This document shows, piece after piece, positions 51,953 through 62,567 of a stretch of 64,000 nucleotides of DNA. A model generated the notes under the pieces. It saw only the letters and a list, made by a program, of their open reading frames with translations, had not been told where the DNA came from and did not search any database. How positions within the stretch are numbered: position 1 is the stretch's first letter; each line of letters opens with the position of its first letter. Where the stretch lies: contig NZ_JAJAVH010000016.1 of the NCBI RefSeq assembly GCF_020511115.1, forward strand, positions 1 to 64,000, given 5' to 3'. Origin of the DNA: Luteimonas panaciterrae. Lineage in GTDB: Bacteria > Pseudomonadota > Gammaproteobacteria > Xanthomonadales > Xanthomonadaceae. The position numbers were made by a program, and so were the translations under genes.

Positions 51953-52305
51953 GGTCTGGCCTTGGCGGTAAAAGGCGCGAGCGTACGTCGGACAGGGGGA
52001 TGCGGCATGTGTCGTTAGTTACATCGCACCCGCATCGTGCGGCTGCACCACCGATCGCACCATGCATCAGCCGTGCATTCTCTTTTTGCCACTTCGCCCG
52101 TGAACAATCCGGCGATGCTTGCGAGCCAGGCATGCCGTCAAATCGCTCGACAAGCAGCGGCATGCGATCGGCCACCATCGAGCTTCGCGCTCGCTGCGCA
52201 CCCGGCGCCCTTCCGGACTGGCCAGCTCATGCGAAATAGAGCCCGACCCGGCACCCCGCCCCACATCCCACGCGAAATGTGCGAAAGCACAATCCGATTG
52301 TTTCA
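51953..52305. other. pepN-ahpC divergent region
   Basis: About 350 nt before the OxyR site with no credible gene; several weak ORFs overlap on both strands. It should hold the minus-strand promoter of the aminopeptidase gene. Confidence 0.4.
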
Positions 52306-52342
52306 ATAGGCAAAACCTATTGATAGTATATCTATTATCAAT
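52306..52342 (+). promoter_or_regulatory. OxyR-binding site upstream of ahpC
   Basis: ATAG-N7-CTAT-N7-ATAT-N7-CAAT matches the OxyR consensus ATAG-N7-CTAT-N7-ATAG-N7-CTAT in spacing exactly and in 14 of 16 key bases. It lies 95 nt before the ahpC start in an AT-rich stretch, and oxyR is the third gene downstream. Confidence 0.82.
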
Positions 52343-52437
52343 TTCACATATCGATAGGCACCGCCTAAGCTACTTCAACGCCGCGGCCAGACCCGGTGCC
52401 TCTCCCTCCCCCTTCACCCACCTGTAAAGGAACCTCG

Positions 52438-53001
52438 ATGTCCCTGATCAATACCGAAGTGCAGCCGTTCAAGGCTACCGCCTACCACAACGGCGAGTTC
52501 GTCGAAGTCACCGATGCCTCGCTGAAGGGCAAGTGGTCCGTGTTCGTGTTCTACCCGGCTGACTTCACCTTCGTCTGCCCGACCGAGCTGGAAGACCTCG
52601 CCGATCATTACGACGAGTTCAAGAAGCTCGACGTCGAGGTCTACGGCGTCTCCACCGACACCCATTTCGCCCACAAGGCCTGGCACGACACCTCCGACGC
52701 GATCGGCAAGGTGAAGTACCCGCTGGTCGGCGATCCCACCGCCAAGCTGGCGCGCGCCTTCGACGTGCTGATCGAGGAAGAAGGCCTGGCCCTGCGCGGC
52801 ACCTTCATCATCAACCCGGAAGGCGTGATCAAGACCGCCGAAATCCACGACAACGGCATCGGCCGCGACGCCAGCGAGCTGCTGCGCAAGATCAAGGCCG
52901 CGCAGTACGTCGCCTCGCATCCGGGTGAGGTTTGCCCGGCCAAGTGGAAGCAGGGCGAGAAGACCCTGAAGCCGTCGCTGGACCTGGTCGGCAAGATCTG
53001 A
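52438..53001 (+). CDS. ahpC: Alkyl hydroperoxide reductase subunit C
   Basis: A 187-residue typical 2-Cys peroxiredoxin. The peroxidatic Cys47 is in DFTFVCPTE and the resolving Cys166 in [17 protein letters not shown] and GTFIINPEG are conserved. It reduces hydrogen peroxide, organic peroxides and peroxynitrite, with electrons from AhpF. AAAGGAA before the ATG at 52438 sets the start. OxyR control is likely. Confidence 0.96.
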   Translation: MSLINTEVQPFKATAYHNGEFVEVTDASLKGKWSVFVFYPADFTFVCPTELEDLADHYDEFKKLDVEVYGVSTDTHFAHKAWHDTSDAIGKVKYPLVGDPTAKLARAFDVLIEEEGLALRGTFIINPEGVIKTAEIHDNGIGRDASELLRKIKAAQYVASHPGEVCPAKWKQGEKTLKPSLDLVGKI

Positions 53002-53011
53002 ACCTGCAACA

Positions 53012-53039
53012 CCGTGGCCGGAGCACGCTTCGGCCACGG
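53012..53039 (+). other. Hairpin between ahpC and ahpF
   Basis: CCGTGGCCG pairs with CGGCCACGG (9 pairs, 10-nt loop) 11 nt after the ahpC stop. No T-run follows. It may stabilise the ahpC mRNA end and lower read-through into ahpF, a common way to make more AhpC than AhpF. Confidence 0.6.
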
Positions 53040-53207
53040 ACTCGCACCAAGCCCCCTCAGGTGCGAGTGAAGAGGCGCGAAGGCGGGCCGGTGCCGTCCC
53101 CCTCCCCCGCATCCCGCTCGTTCTTCGCCCCTCTTCACTCTCTCCTATCGCTTCGCGGCGTAATCCCCCCAGCCAGTCGAAGCCAACGCAAGATGGAATC
53201 CATCCCC

Positions 53208-54788
53208 ATGCTCGACGCCGAACTCAAAACCCAGCTCAAGGCCTACCTCGAAAAGATCACGCAGCCGGTGGAACTGGTGGCCGCGCTCGACGAGAGCGAG
53301 AAATCGCACGAGATGCAGGCGCTGCTCGACGATCTGGTGGTGCTGTCGGACAAGATCACCCTGGTCGAACATCGCGGCGGCGACGTGCGCATTCCGTCGT
53401 TCTCGATCTCGCGTCCCGGCGAGGATCTCGGCATCTACTTCGCCGGCATTCCGCTCGGTCACGAGTTCACTTCGCTGGTGCTGGCGCTGCTGCACGTCGG
53501 CGGACATCCGTCCAAGGCGAGCGCCGAAGTCCTCGAGCAGATTCGCCATCTCGAAGGCGAGCACGTCTTTGAAACCTACATCTCGCTGTCCTGCCAGAAC
53601 TGCCCGGACGTGGTGCAGGCGCTCAACCTGATGGCGGTGCTCAATCCGAACATCCGCCACGTCACCATCGACGGCGCGCTGTTCCAGGACGAGGTCGACG
53701 CGCGCGAAGTGATGTCGGTGCCGACCGTCTACCGCAACGGCCAACCATTCGGCCAGGGCCGCATGGGCGTGGAGGAAATCATCGCCAAGCTCGACACCGG
53801 CGCATCCAAGCGCGAGGCGGCGAAGATCGACGCGCGCGATCCCTTTGACGTGCTGATCGTCGGCGGCGGCCCGGCCGGTGCCGCGGCGGCCGTCTACGCC
53901 GCGCGCAAGGGCATCCGCACTGGCATCGCCGCGGAACGCTTCGGCGGCCAGGTGCTCGATACGCTCGGGATCGAGAACTTCATCTCGGTGCCGGAAACCG
54001 AAGGTCCGCATATGGCGGCGCAGCTCGAGCAGCACGTGCGCCAGTACGACGTCGACATCATGAATCTGCAGCGCGCGGAAGCACTCGTGCCCGGCCCGGA
54101 CTACACGACGGTGAAGCTCGCCAACGGCGCGTCGCTGAAAGGCAAGACCGTGATCCTCTCCACCGGCGCGCGCTGGCGGCAGATGAACGTGCCCGGCGAG
54201 GAGCAGTACCGCAACAAGGGCGTGGCCTACTGCCCGCACTGTGATGGCCCACTGTTCAAGGGCAAGCGCGTGGCGGTGATCGGCGGCGGCAATTCCGGCG
54301 TGGAAGCGGCGATCGATCTCGCCGGTATCGTCCGGCACGTCACGCTGATCGAGTTCGATGCCCAGCTGCGCGCCGATGACGTGCTGCAGCGCAAGCTCAA
54401 GAGTCTCGGCAACGTCACCGTGATCACGTCGGGACAGACCACCGAAGTGCTCGGCGACGGCCAGCGCGTCAACGGCCTGATCTACAAGGATCGCGTCGGC
54501 GGCGATGCGCATCGCCTCGAACTGGAAGGCGTGTTCGTGCAGATCGGCCTGCTGCCCAACACCGAATGGCTGAAGGGCACGGTGGCGCTGTCCCCGCGCG
54601 GCGAGATCGAAGTCGATGCGCATGGCCGCACCTCGGTGCCGGGCGTGTTCGCGGCAGGCGATGCCACCACCACGCCGTACAAGCAGATCGTGATCGCGAT
54701 GGGCGAAGGCTCCAAGGCGGCGCTGAGCGCGTTCGATCACCTGATTCGCACCACCGCGCCTGTGGAAACGGAAGCGGCGGCCGCCTGA
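53208..54788 (+). CDS. ahpF: Alkyl hydroperoxide reductase subunit F
   Basis: A 526-residue NADH:disulfide oxidoreductase. The N-terminal thioredoxin-like pair domain has C129-Q-N-C132 (SLSCQNCPD); the FAD motif is [20 protein letters not shown] and the redox-active CxxC is [11 protein letters not shown]. The NAD site has [19 protein letters not shown]. The long frame upstream is rejected; [16 protein letters not shown] at 53208 is the family start (an alternative ATG lies at 53193). Confidence 0.95.
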   Translation: MLDAELKTQLKAYLEKITQPVELVAALDESEKSHEMQALLDDLVVLSDKITLVEHRGGDVRIPSFSISRPGEDLGIYFAGIPLGHEFTSLVLALLHVGGHPSKASAEVLEQIRHLEGEHVFETYISLSCQNCPDVVQALNLMAVLNPNIRHVTIDGALFQDEVDAREVMSVPTVYRNGQPFGQGRMGVEEIIAKLDTGASKREAAKIDARDPFDVLIVGGGPAGAAAAVYAARKGIRTGIAAERFGGQVLDTLGIENFISVPETEGPHMAAQLEQHVRQYDVDIMNLQRAEALVPGPDYTTVKLANGASLKGKTVILSTGARWRQMNVPGEEQYRNKGVAYCPHCDGPLFKGKRVAVIGGGNSGVEAAIDLAGIVRHVTLIEFDAQLRADDVLQRKLKSLGNVTVITSGQTTEVLGDGQRVNGLIYKDRVGGDAHRLELEGVFVQIGLLPNTEWLKGTVALSPRGEIEVDAHGRTSVPGVFAAGDATTTPYKQIVIAMGEGSKAALSAFDHLIRTTAPVETEAAAA

Positions 54789-54816
54789 ACATGGCACGCA
54801 TCGGAGGGATGCGGTT

Positions 54817-55749
54817 ATGAATCTGCGCGATCTCAAATATCTCGTCGCCCTTGCCGATCACAAGCATTTCGGCAAGGCGGCGGCGGCGAGCTTCGTCAGC
54901 CAGCCGACGCTGTCGACGCAGATCCGGAAGCTGGAAGAAGAACTCGGCGTGGCGCTGGTCGAACGCGCGCCACGCAAGGTGATGCTGACCCCGGCCGGGC
55001 GCGACGTCGCCGAACGCGCGCGCCGTATCGTCGCCGACGTCGAACAGATGCGCGAAGCGGCGCGACGCAGCCAGGACCCGGAAGCGGGCACGGTGCGCCT
55101 GGGCATCTTCCCCACGCTCGGTCCGTATCTGCTGCCGCATGTCGTGCCGCTGATCCGCGCGCGTTTTCCGCAGCTTGAACTCTTGCTGGTCGAAGAAAAG
55201 AGCGACGTGCTGCTGACGCAACTGCGCGAAGGCCGTCTCGATGCCGCGCTGCTGGCACTGCCGCTGCACGACGATCAATTGCATACCGAATTCCTGTTCG
55301 AGGAACCGTTCCTGCTCGCGGTACCGGAATCGCATCCGCTGGCGCGGCAGGATTCGCTATTGCTGAAGGAACTGGCCAACCAGCGCCTTCTGCTGCTGGA
55401 GGATGGTCATTGCCTGCGCGAGCAGGCGCTGGATGTCTGCCATCTGTCCGGCGCCACCGAGAAGAGCGAGTTCCGCGCCACCAGCCTGGAAACGCTGCGG
55501 CAGATGGTTGCCGCCAACGTCGGCGTCACGCTGCTGCCGACACTGGCGGTGAAGCCGCCGGTGGCCCGATCGGAAAGCATCCATCTGCTGGGTTTCCGCG
55601 ATTCCCATCCGAGCCGCGAGATCGCCATGATCTGGCGCAAGAGTTCGGCGATGGATGCGTTCCTGCGGCAGCTGGCCGAAGTTTTTCGCGATCTGCCGAA
55701 GGACTTGCTCGAAGAACCGACGAAAGCGCTGCCGGGACGCGCGGCTTAA
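54817..55749 (+). CDS. oxyR: Peroxide-sensing regulator OxyR
   Basis: A 310-residue LysR-family regulator. The HTH is at about 20-40 (KAAAASFVSQPTLSTQIRKL). Cys199 and Cys208, the disulfide switch of E. coli OxyR, are at the same positions in LLLEDGHCLREQALDVCHL. It activates ahpC and itself under peroxide. It follows ahpF by 28 nt, the Xanthomonas ahpC-ahpF-oxyR order. Confidence 0.96.
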   Translation: MNLRDLKYLVALADHKHFGKAAAASFVSQPTLSTQIRKLEEELGVALVERAPRKVMLTPAGRDVAERARRIVADVEQMREAARRSQDPEAGTVRLGIFPTLGPYLLPHVVPLIRARFPQLELLLVEEKSDVLLTQLREGRLDAALLALPLHDDQLHTEFLFEEPFLLAVPESHPLARQDSLLLKELANQRLLLLEDGHCLREQALDVCHLSGATEKSEFRATSLETLRQMVAANVGVTLLPTLAVKPPVARSESIHLLGFRDSHPSREIAMIWRKSSAMDAFLRQLAEVFRDLPKDLLEEPTKALPGRAA

Positions 55750-55794
55750 AGCTCTGCCCTTCCGCGAAGCGGGATTGGCGTAATCCTCTCGCTC

Positions 55795-55820
55795 GTCATT
55801 CCGGCTTTCGCCGGAATGAC
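55795..55820. repeat. GTCATTCC-type palindromic repeat
   Basis: GTCATTCCGGC pairs perfectly with GCCGGAATGAC (11 pairs) over TTTC. It lies between oxyR and msrA (convergent), so it could serve as a bidirectional transcript end. Confidence 0.7.
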
Positions 55821-55840
55821 AAGTAAAAGCGACAGACAGC

Positions 55841-56491
<651 letters not shown>

Positions 56492-56676
56492 GGTCGGCTC
56501 CGCGGAGGGGGGACGAACACAATCTGCGGCTGCGAGCGAAGGATTCAAGATGCCGCGGCACCCGAGTTGTGCGGGTGCATCAGGACGATCCGAACCGCTC
56601 TTGTAACCTAGCCGCGTCAGGGTATGCGGGGGGCGTGCCCGAGCCGCAACGCCGCCATCCAGCCCTGGAGTCCGCC

Positions 56677-58332
56677 ATGCCCGCCGATCCGATGTTCCGC
56701 TCCCTTTCCCACCTCGCCGCCGGCCTGCTCGTGCTCGGCACCCTGCTCGCTCCCGTGGTCCATGCGGCGGATGAATTCGGCACCGACTGGGACGATCCGC
56801 GCACCGCCGATCCCGCCGTCGCGCGTCCGGATACGAAATCCTGCTCGGTGCAGATCGTCGATCACGGCTTCGACAATTTCGATCCCTATCTCAGCAGCAT
56901 CGCGCCGCCACCGGGTTGCCCAGGCCCCTGGAACAAGATCGTGCTGGAGATGGACGGTGCGGTGAAGGGCGTGCAATACGACCGGATCTCGCACCTGGAG
57001 ATCGGCGGTGTCACGGTGTTCCGCACCAGCACGCCCGAGCCCTCGCGCGAAGGCATCCAATGGCACGTGGAGAAGGACATCACCGCCTACGCGCCGCTGC
57101 TGAAAACGCCGCAACCCACGGCGATGTATCTCGGCAACGTCGTCAACGACACTTACACCGGCGTGATCTACGTGAAGGCGCGCGTGGTGTTCTACCAGGC
57201 CGACCGCAAGCATCCGGCCGCGCAGACGGCCGACGCGGTGCAGCCGCTCTCGGCGCCGCGCCGCGACGGCGCCGACCTGATCGGCGACTACGTGCTGCCG
57301 ATCGATGCCGAACGCTGGCAGGCCGAGGTCTATGCCACGGGCTCCGGTGGCGGTTGCGAGGAATTCTGGTACTTCATCGCACCGACGAGCACTGGCTATT
57401 CCTGCCCGGGTCCGGGCCCGTATCGCGAAGTGCAGGTGCTGATCGACGGCCGCGTCGCCGGCATCGCCATGCCCTATCCGCACATCTACACCGGCGGCTG
57501 GTCGAATCCGTTCCTCTGGTACGTGATCCCCGCGCCGCGCGCCTTCAACATCGAACCGATCCGCTACGAACTCACGCCCTTCATCGGGCTGGTCAACGAC
57601 GGTAAGCCGCACGAGATCCGCTTCCGCATCGCCGGACTCGACCCGAGCGCCAGCGGCTGGGAAATGCAGCCCAACCTGCAGGTCTGGCGCGATCCGCACG
57701 GCCGGCGCACGCAGGGCGGCCTGCTGACCTACAAGCTCGGCGACATGCAGAACGCGCCGGTGTTCAGCACCTTGCCCGACGGCCGCTCGCAGGTGGCCAC
57801 GCGCGGCGGGCACCAGCTTGAAGTGAAGGGATGGCTGCGCGGCTCGCGCGGCTACCGGCTCGTCAGCGTCAAGCGCGCCGTCGGCAATACCAACACGCAC
57901 ACCTGGGACGAAGGCGAATACCACGACGGCGTGGTCGGCGACTGGAACGACACGTCGGTGGTCACCACCACCTTGCCGGGACGATTGCCGGAAGTCTCGA
58001 CCGATGCGCAATCCTTCGGCTTCGACGGCATGATCAGCTTCGAGCCCGTCGCGGGCCAGAGCTACTACCGCATTACCACCCGGCTGAAGATCTACGACAA
58101 GGCCAACGCACTGGCCCTCGGCGGCGCTTCCCTGTTGCCACGTTGGCTGATCAAGGACAACAGCTTCGACGGCGAGGCGGGCTGGAATTACGGCGTGCCG
58201 CGCGACCAGCGCCATGCCATCGGGCATTCCACCCAGCGTCATCGCCACAGCAGCAATGCACTGCCCTGCTACGACCGCACGATCTCGCAACAGAACGGCT
58301 TCGTGAGCACCGACAGCAACGGCTGTCGCTGA
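56677..58332 (+). CDS. Exported PNGase A-like peptide-N-glycanase
   Basis: A 551-residue protein with a signal peptide (about 1-31, ending VHA). The middle matches the N-terminal domain of the peptide-N4-(N-acetyl-beta-glucosaminyl)asparagine amidase A family: [60 protein letters not shown] and the Asp/His-containing later motifs ([20 protein letters not shown]). PNGase A releases N-glycans from glycopeptides. GGAG 6 nt upstream supports the start. The C-terminal third is unusual and may bind substrate. Confidence 0.82.
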   Translation: MPADPMFRSLSHLAAGLLVLGTLLAPVVHAADEFGTDWDDPRTADPAVARPDTKSCSVQIVDHGFDNFDPYLSSIAPPPGCPGPWNKIVLEMDGAVKGVQYDRISHLEIGGVTVFRTSTPEPSREGIQWHVEKDITAYAPLLKTPQPTAMYLGNVVNDTYTGVIYVKARVVFYQADRKHPAAQTADAVQPLSAPRRDGADLIGDYVLPIDAERWQAEVYATGSGGGCEEFWYFIAPTSTGYSCPGPGPYREVQVLIDGRVAGIAMPYPHIYTGGWSNPFLWYVIPAPRAFNIEPIRYELTPFIGLVNDGKPHEIRFRIAGLDPSASGWEMQPNLQVWRDPHGRRTQGGLLTYKLGDMQNAPVFSTLPDGRSQVATRGGHQLEVKGWLRGSRGYRLVSVKRAVGNTNTHTWDEGEYHDGVVGDWNDTSVVTTTLPGRLPEVSTDAQSFGFDGMISFEPVAGQSYYRITTRLKIYDKANALALGGASLLPRWLIKDNSFDGEAGWNYGVPRDQRHAIGHSTQRHRHSSNALPCYDRTISQQNGFVSTDSNGCR

Positions 58333-58373
58333 CGCCCTTCGCCCGCTCCCACGCACGGGAGCGGGACCGAGCG

Positions 58374-59297
58374 CTACGTCGGCTGCTCGGGCAACCGCGA
58401 GCGTCCCTTCAAGCTGGCCAGGAAGATGCCGGCCAGCGTGAAGGCCAGCCCCAGCCATTCGCGCGACGTGGTGAGGCGATCGAACAGCGCCACATCGAGC
58501 AGGAAGGCGACGATCGGCTGCAACAACAGCATCAGGCCGATCACCGCCACGCGCAGGTGCGACATCGCCTTGGAGATCAGCACCCAGCTCAAGCAATGCC
58601 CGATGCCCGCCAGCGCGAGCAACACCAACAACGACTTCAGCGACGGAATCGCGAACGACGTTCCCTCCGCCACGCCGGCCATGCCAAGCGCCGCGGCCCC
58701 GATCAGCGACACGATTCCCAGCACCTGCGCCACCGGCGCCGGGCGCGACGGATCGACATGCGCCACCTGCTGCGTACGCCGCAGCCCGACATTGAAGATC
58801 GCATACGACAGGCCGGTCGCCAGCCCCATCCAGACGCCCCAGCGGTACGCAGGCGGCAGCGTCGCCCAGCTGCCGCCCAGCATCAGCCACAGGCCGAAGA
58901 ACGACAGCAGGATGCCCATCAGGAAGCGTGGCCCCAGACGCTCCCCGAACAGCAGCACACCAGCCAGTGCCATGAAGAACACCTGCGCGTTCGCCAGCAG
59001 CGTCGACAGCCCCGGCCCGATCAGCAGGATGCTGCGATGCCAGAGCCACAGGTCGCAGGCGAAGATCGCGCCCGGCAACAGTGCCCACAGCCAGACGCGG
59101 CGCGGCAGCGACTGCCATTGCCGCGTCGCGCGCGCATAGAGCAGCACCAGCACGCCGCCGAACAGCAGGCGCCAGAAGGCGGACACGGTCGGGGGCGTTT
59201 CCGCGATCCGGACCATCAGTCCGTTGGTACCGATGATGATCGCGCCGATCGCCATCCACACCAGCGCTCGGGATTCGGTCTTGTGGGGGGCTTGCAT
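58374..59297 (-). CDS. EamA/DMT-family transporter
   Basis: A 307-residue protein with ten membrane helices in two EamA repeats (1-145 and 160-300). GLMVRIAETPPTVSAFWRLL starts repeat 1, and LGIVSLIGAAALGM lies in repeat 2. The substrate is unknown; family members export amino acids, metabolites or drugs. The ATG at 59297 is used. Confidence 0.88.
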   Translation of the reverse strand: MQAPHKTESRALVWMAIGAIIIGTNGLMVRIAETPPTVSAFWRLLFGGVLVLLYARATRQWQSLPRRVWLWALLPGAIFACDLWLWHRSILLIGPGLSTLLANAQVFFMALAGVLLFGERLGPRFLMGILLSFFGLWLMLGGSWATLPPAYRWGVWMGLATGLSYAIFNVGLRRTQQVAHVDPSRPAPVAQVLGIVSLIGAAALGMAGVAEGTSFAIPSLKSLLVLLALAGIGHCLSWVLISKAMSHLRVAVIGLMLLLQPIVAFLLDVALFDRLTTSREWLGLAFTLAGIFLASLKGRSRLPEQPT

Positions 59298-59432
59298 GGG
59301 GGAATTTCGGTGGCCGCGAACGGCGGCAAGCGCGCACGCTAGCACGAGCGGGCGTTTTCTGACCGGGATGTCGTGCGCGGGCGCGCGCCGCCTCGGCTAA
59401 ACTGGCGGTTTCCCCACAGCGTCCCTGCCGCG

Positions 59433-61229
59433 ATGAGCCATCCGTCCCGCCCCGCCACCGTCGATCCCGCCGCCGTCCCCGTGACGACGGTGCAAGACGC
59501 GACGCCCGCGATGCAGGCGGCTGTGAAACAGGATTTCATTCGTCAGATCGTTCGCGACGACCTGGCCAGTGGCAAGCACCACGCCATCCGCACGCGTTTC
59601 CCGCCCGAACCCAACGGCTACCTGCACATCGGTCACGCCAAGGCGATCTGCCTGGACTTCGGCATCGCCGAGGAATTCGGCGGCGTGTGCAACCTGCGCT
59701 TCGACGATACCAATCCGGCCAAGGAAGATCCCGAATTCGTGCAGGCGATCCAGGACGACCTGCATTGGCTCGGCTTCGACTGGGCCAACCTGCGCCACGC
59801 CTCCGATTACTTCGAGGTGTACTACCTCGCCGCGGAAAAACTGATCCGCCAAGGCGACGCCTTCGTCTGTGACCTCAGCGCCGAACAGGTGCGCGAATAT
59901 CGCGGCACGCTCACCGAGCCCGGCCGCAATTCGCCGTACCGCGATCGTTCGGTGGAGGAAAACCTCGACCTGTTCCGCCGCATGCGCGCGGGCGAGTTCG
60001 CCGACGGCGCGCGCACGCTGCGCGCCAAGATCGACATGGCCAGCGGCAACATCAACCTGCGCGATCCGGCGCTGTACCGCATCAAGAAGGTCACGCACCA
60101 GAACACCGGCGACGCCTGGCCGATCTATCCGATGTATGACTTCGCGCACGCGCTCGGCGATGCCGTCGAAGGCATCACCCATTCGCTGTGCACGCTGGAG
60201 TTCGAGGACCATCGCCCGCTCTACGACTGGTGCGTGGACAAGGTCGATTTCGCCCACTCGCCCGAACTGCTGCAGCCGCTGCTCGCCAGCGGCCTGCCGA
60301 ACGAAGCCGCCAAGCCGCGCCAGATCGAATTTTCGCGCCTGAACATCAACTACACCGTGATGAGCAAGCGCAAGCTGGTGGCGCTAGTCGGCGAGAAGCT
60401 GGTCGACGGTTGGGACGATCCGCGCATGCCCACGCTGCAGGGCCTGCGCCGCCGCGGCTACACGCCGGCCTCGCTGCGCCTGCTGATCGACCGCGTCGGC
60501 ATCAGCAAGCAGAACTCGGTAATCGACTTCTCCGTGCTGGAAGCCTGCCTGCGCGAAGACCTCGATGCGCACGCGCCGCGACGCATGGCGGTCATCGATC
60601 CGCTCAAGCTGGTGCTGACGAATCTGCCGGAAGATCACGTCGAAACGCTGACATTCCCCAATCATCCGAAGGACGAGTCGGCGGGCACGCGCGGTGTTCC
60701 GTTCTCGCGCGAGCTGTGGATCGAGCGCGAGGACTTCGCCGAAGTGCCGCCGCCGGGCTGGAAGCGCCTGATCCCGGGCGGCGACGTGCGCCTGCGCGGC
60801 GCCGGCATCATCCGTTGCGATGAAGTGATCAAGAACGACGCCGGCGAGATCGTCGAACTGCGCGGCACGCTCGATCCCGAATCGCGCCCCGGTATGGAAG
60901 GCGCCAACCGCAAGGTCAAGGGCACCATCCATTGGCTCAGCGCGGCGCATGCGAAGGCGGCGGAAATCCGCCTCTACGATCGCCTGTTCGCGGTCGCCGA
61001 TCCGGACGACGAATCCGAAGGCAAGACCTATCGCGATTATCTCAATCCCGACTCCAAGCGCAGCGTGCGCGGCTACGTCGAACCCGCCGCCGCGGAGGCC
61101 GCGCCGGAGACGTCGTTCCAGTTCGAGCGGCTCGGTTATTTCGTCGCCGATCGGCGCGACCACCGTAGCGATGCGCCCGTGTTCAATCGCAGCGTCGGAT
61201 TGCGCGACACCTGGACGACGAAAGGCTGA
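59433..61229 (+). CDS. glnS: Glutaminyl-tRNA synthetase
   Basis: A 598-residue class Ic synthetase. The HIGH motif is in PEPNGYLHIGHAKAI and the KMSKS-like motif is VMSKRKL. DDTNPAKEDPEFVQAIQDDL and GWDDPRMPTLQGLRRRGYTP are GlnRS-typical. The ATG at 59433 follows a long shadow frame; a longer N-terminal stretch (MSHPSRPATVDP) than in E. coli is present. tRNA-Gln is at 5448 in this window. Confidence 0.96.
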   Translation: MSHPSRPATVDPAAVPVTTVQDATPAMQAAVKQDFIRQIVRDDLASGKHHAIRTRFPPEPNGYLHIGHAKAICLDFGIAEEFGGVCNLRFDDTNPAKEDPEFVQAIQDDLHWLGFDWANLRHASDYFEVYYLAAEKLIRQGDAFVCDLSAEQVREYRGTLTEPGRNSPYRDRSVEENLDLFRRMRAGEFADGARTLRAKIDMASGNINLRDPALYRIKKVTHQNTGDAWPIYPMYDFAHALGDAVEGITHSLCTLEFEDHRPLYDWCVDKVDFAHSPELLQPLLASGLPNEAAKPRQIEFSRLNINYTVMSKRKLVALVGEKLVDGWDDPRMPTLQGLRRRGYTPASLRLLIDRVGISKQNSVIDFSVLEACLREDLDAHAPRRMAVIDPLKLVLTNLPEDHVETLTFPNHPKDESAGTRGVPFSRELWIEREDFAEVPPPGWKRLIPGGDVRLRGAGIIRCDEVIKNDAGEIVELRGTLDPESRPGMEGANRKVKGTIHWLSAAHAKAAEIRLYDRLFAVADPDDESEGKTYRDYLNPDSKRSVRGYVEPAAAEAAPETSFQFERLGYFVADRRDHRSDAPVFNRSVGLRDTWTTKG

Positions 61230-61240
61230 GATCGTCAAAC

Positions 61241-61275
61241 GCGCGGAACGCGTGAGATTTTCACCCGTTCCGCGC
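61241..61275 (+). terminator. Possible terminator of glnS
   Basis: GCGCGGAACG pairs perfectly with CGTTCCGCGC (10 pairs) over a 15-nt loop, beginning 11 nt after the stop. There is no long T-run, so it may be a stability hairpin. Confidence 0.45.
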
Positions 61276-61430
61276 GCTCCAAAGCTTTCTCCAGACTGAT
61301 GCGTCGATGCAATTCAGCGCCGGCGCGTCAAATCGGGCACGCGTCCGGAGCAAGCGAACGGCACGAAAGGTAAGATTCCCGCTCCCGTCCGCGTCCTGCA
61401 GAACGCCGGCCATCCTCGCGGAGTCTTCTC

Positions 61431-61844
61431 ATGAACAGAATCGCGCTCCTGCTCTGCCTCGCCCTGTCGGCCTTGCTGCCGTCGGCTTGCGCGTCGTCCT
61501 CGGCCGGCGATCCCGCCGGACAGACCACGCCACCGCCGATGAGCACGCCCTCGCCACCGGTCCGCAGCGCCATGCCGGCGCTGGATGTTTCCTGCCGCAC
61601 CAATGACGACTGCGCGGTGAAGAACGTCGGCAACTGCTGCGGCGCGATGCCCGCCTGCGTGAACAAGGACAGCCCGACCGATCCGGCCGCCGTGCAGGCG
61701 CAATGCGCGCGCGAAGGCCGCATGAGCGTCTGCGGCTTCCGCGAAATCAGCTCATGCCAATGCAATGCGGGCCGCTGCGAGCCCTCGCAGGAATCGCGCG
61801 AGAAGACACTCATCCCGTCGGAATCCAAGGAGCCAGTCCAATGA
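61431..61844 (+). CDS. Cysteine-rich lipoprotein
   Basis: A 137-residue protein with a lipobox PSAC (lipid on Cys20), a Pro/Thr/Ser linker (30-50) and a Cys-rich domain with CRTNDDCAVKNVGNCCG and, later, CQCNAGRC, plausibly several disulfides. The pattern resembles small protease-inhibitor or eight-Cys lipoprotein domains. Its stop overlaps the deaminase start (ATGA). Function unknown. Confidence 0.75.
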   Translation: MNRIALLLCLALSALLPSACASSSAGDPAGQTTPPPMSTPSPPVRSAMPALDVSCRTNDDCAVKNVGNCCGAMPACVNKDSPTDPAAVQAQCAREGRMSVCGFREISSCQCNAGRCEPSQESREKTLIPSESKEPVQ

Positions 61845-62419
61845 TGTTGTACGCACAAGTCCACCTCACGCTTCCGGTCTGGGTGCAGGACGCCGTCGAT
61901 GCCGGACGCCCCTATCCTTCCGACCACGACAAGGTCGCGCTCGCGGTCGACCTCTCGCGGCGCAACATCGAAGCCGGCACCGGTGGGCCCTTCGGTGCCG
62001 TGGTGTTCGGTCCCGAAGACCGCATCGTCGCCATCGGCGTCAACGTGGTGCTGCCGCAGCATACTTCGCTCGCCCATGCCGAGAACATGGCCTACATGCT
62101 CGCGCAGCAGCGTTTGCAGCGCGCGCGCTTGAACCTCAACGAGCAGGGCGAACGCGACGGCTCCTACACCTTGGCGACGTCCTCGCAGCCGTGCTGCCAG
62201 TGTTACGGCGCCACGGTCTGGGCGGGCATCGACCGCCTGTTGATCGGCGCGCGCGCCGAGGACGTGATGGCGCTGACCGAGTTCGACGAAGGCCCGCTGC
62301 CGGCCGACTGGATCGGCGAGCTGGGCAAGCGCGGCGTCGAGGTCACGCGCGACATCGCGCGCGAGGCCGCGTGCGACGTGCTGCGCGAGTACGGCACGCG
62401 TGGCGGCGCCAAGTACTGA
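61841..62419 (+). CDS. Cytidine/guanine deaminase-family protein
   Basis: A 192-residue zinc deaminase. HAE at 79-81 (LAHAENMAY) and the PCxxC site at 117-121 (QPCCQC) give the zinc and catalytic residues; GTGGPFGAVVFGPEDRIVAI is family-typical. It is closer to guanine/nucleoside deaminases than to tRNA-specific TadA by layout, but the substrate is not certain. AAGGAG 8 nt upstream decides the ATG at 61841. Confidence 0.87.
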   Translation: MMLYAQVHLTLPVWVQDAVDAGRPYPSDHDKVALAVDLSRRNIEAGTGGPFGAVVFGPEDRIVAIGVNVVLPQHTSLAHAENMAYMLAQQRLQRARLNLNEQGERDGSYTLATSSQPCCQCYGATVWAGIDRLLIGARAEDVMALTEFDEGPLPADWIGELGKRGVEVTRDIAREAACDVLREYGTRGGAKY

Positions 62420-62450
62420 GCCACACCATCACAATGCCGAATTTCTTTCC

Positions 62451-62548
62451 CCGTCATTCCTGCGAAAGCAGGAATCCAGTGCCTTTGCTGCAACATGTCG
62501 ACTGCCAAGCTGAAAGTCGCTGGATTCCTGCTTTCGCAGGAATGACGG
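62451..62548. repeat. Paired GTCATTCC repeats (BIME-like), 29-bp perfect inverted copies
   Basis: 62451-62479 (CCGTCATTCCTGCGAAAGCA and so on) is exactly the reverse complement of 62520-62548, with 40 nt between. Each arm is itself a hairpin (ATTCCTGC/GCAGGAAT). The right arm runs up to the rlmM Shine-Dalgarno region. Confidence 0.85.
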
Positions 62549-62567
62549 GAAAGGAGCATTGCAGGCA

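Noticed and set aside
53002-53207. A transcription terminator separating ahpC from ahpF
   Set aside because: The hairpin at 53012 lacks a T-run, so full termination is unlikely; it is kept as an attenuating or stabilising hairpin.
56617-59337. A 906-residue minus-strand ORF over the PNGase A-like gene
   Set aside because: It is His/Ala/Arg-rich without a recognisable domain, and the two real genes (PNGase A-like and EamA) explain the region.
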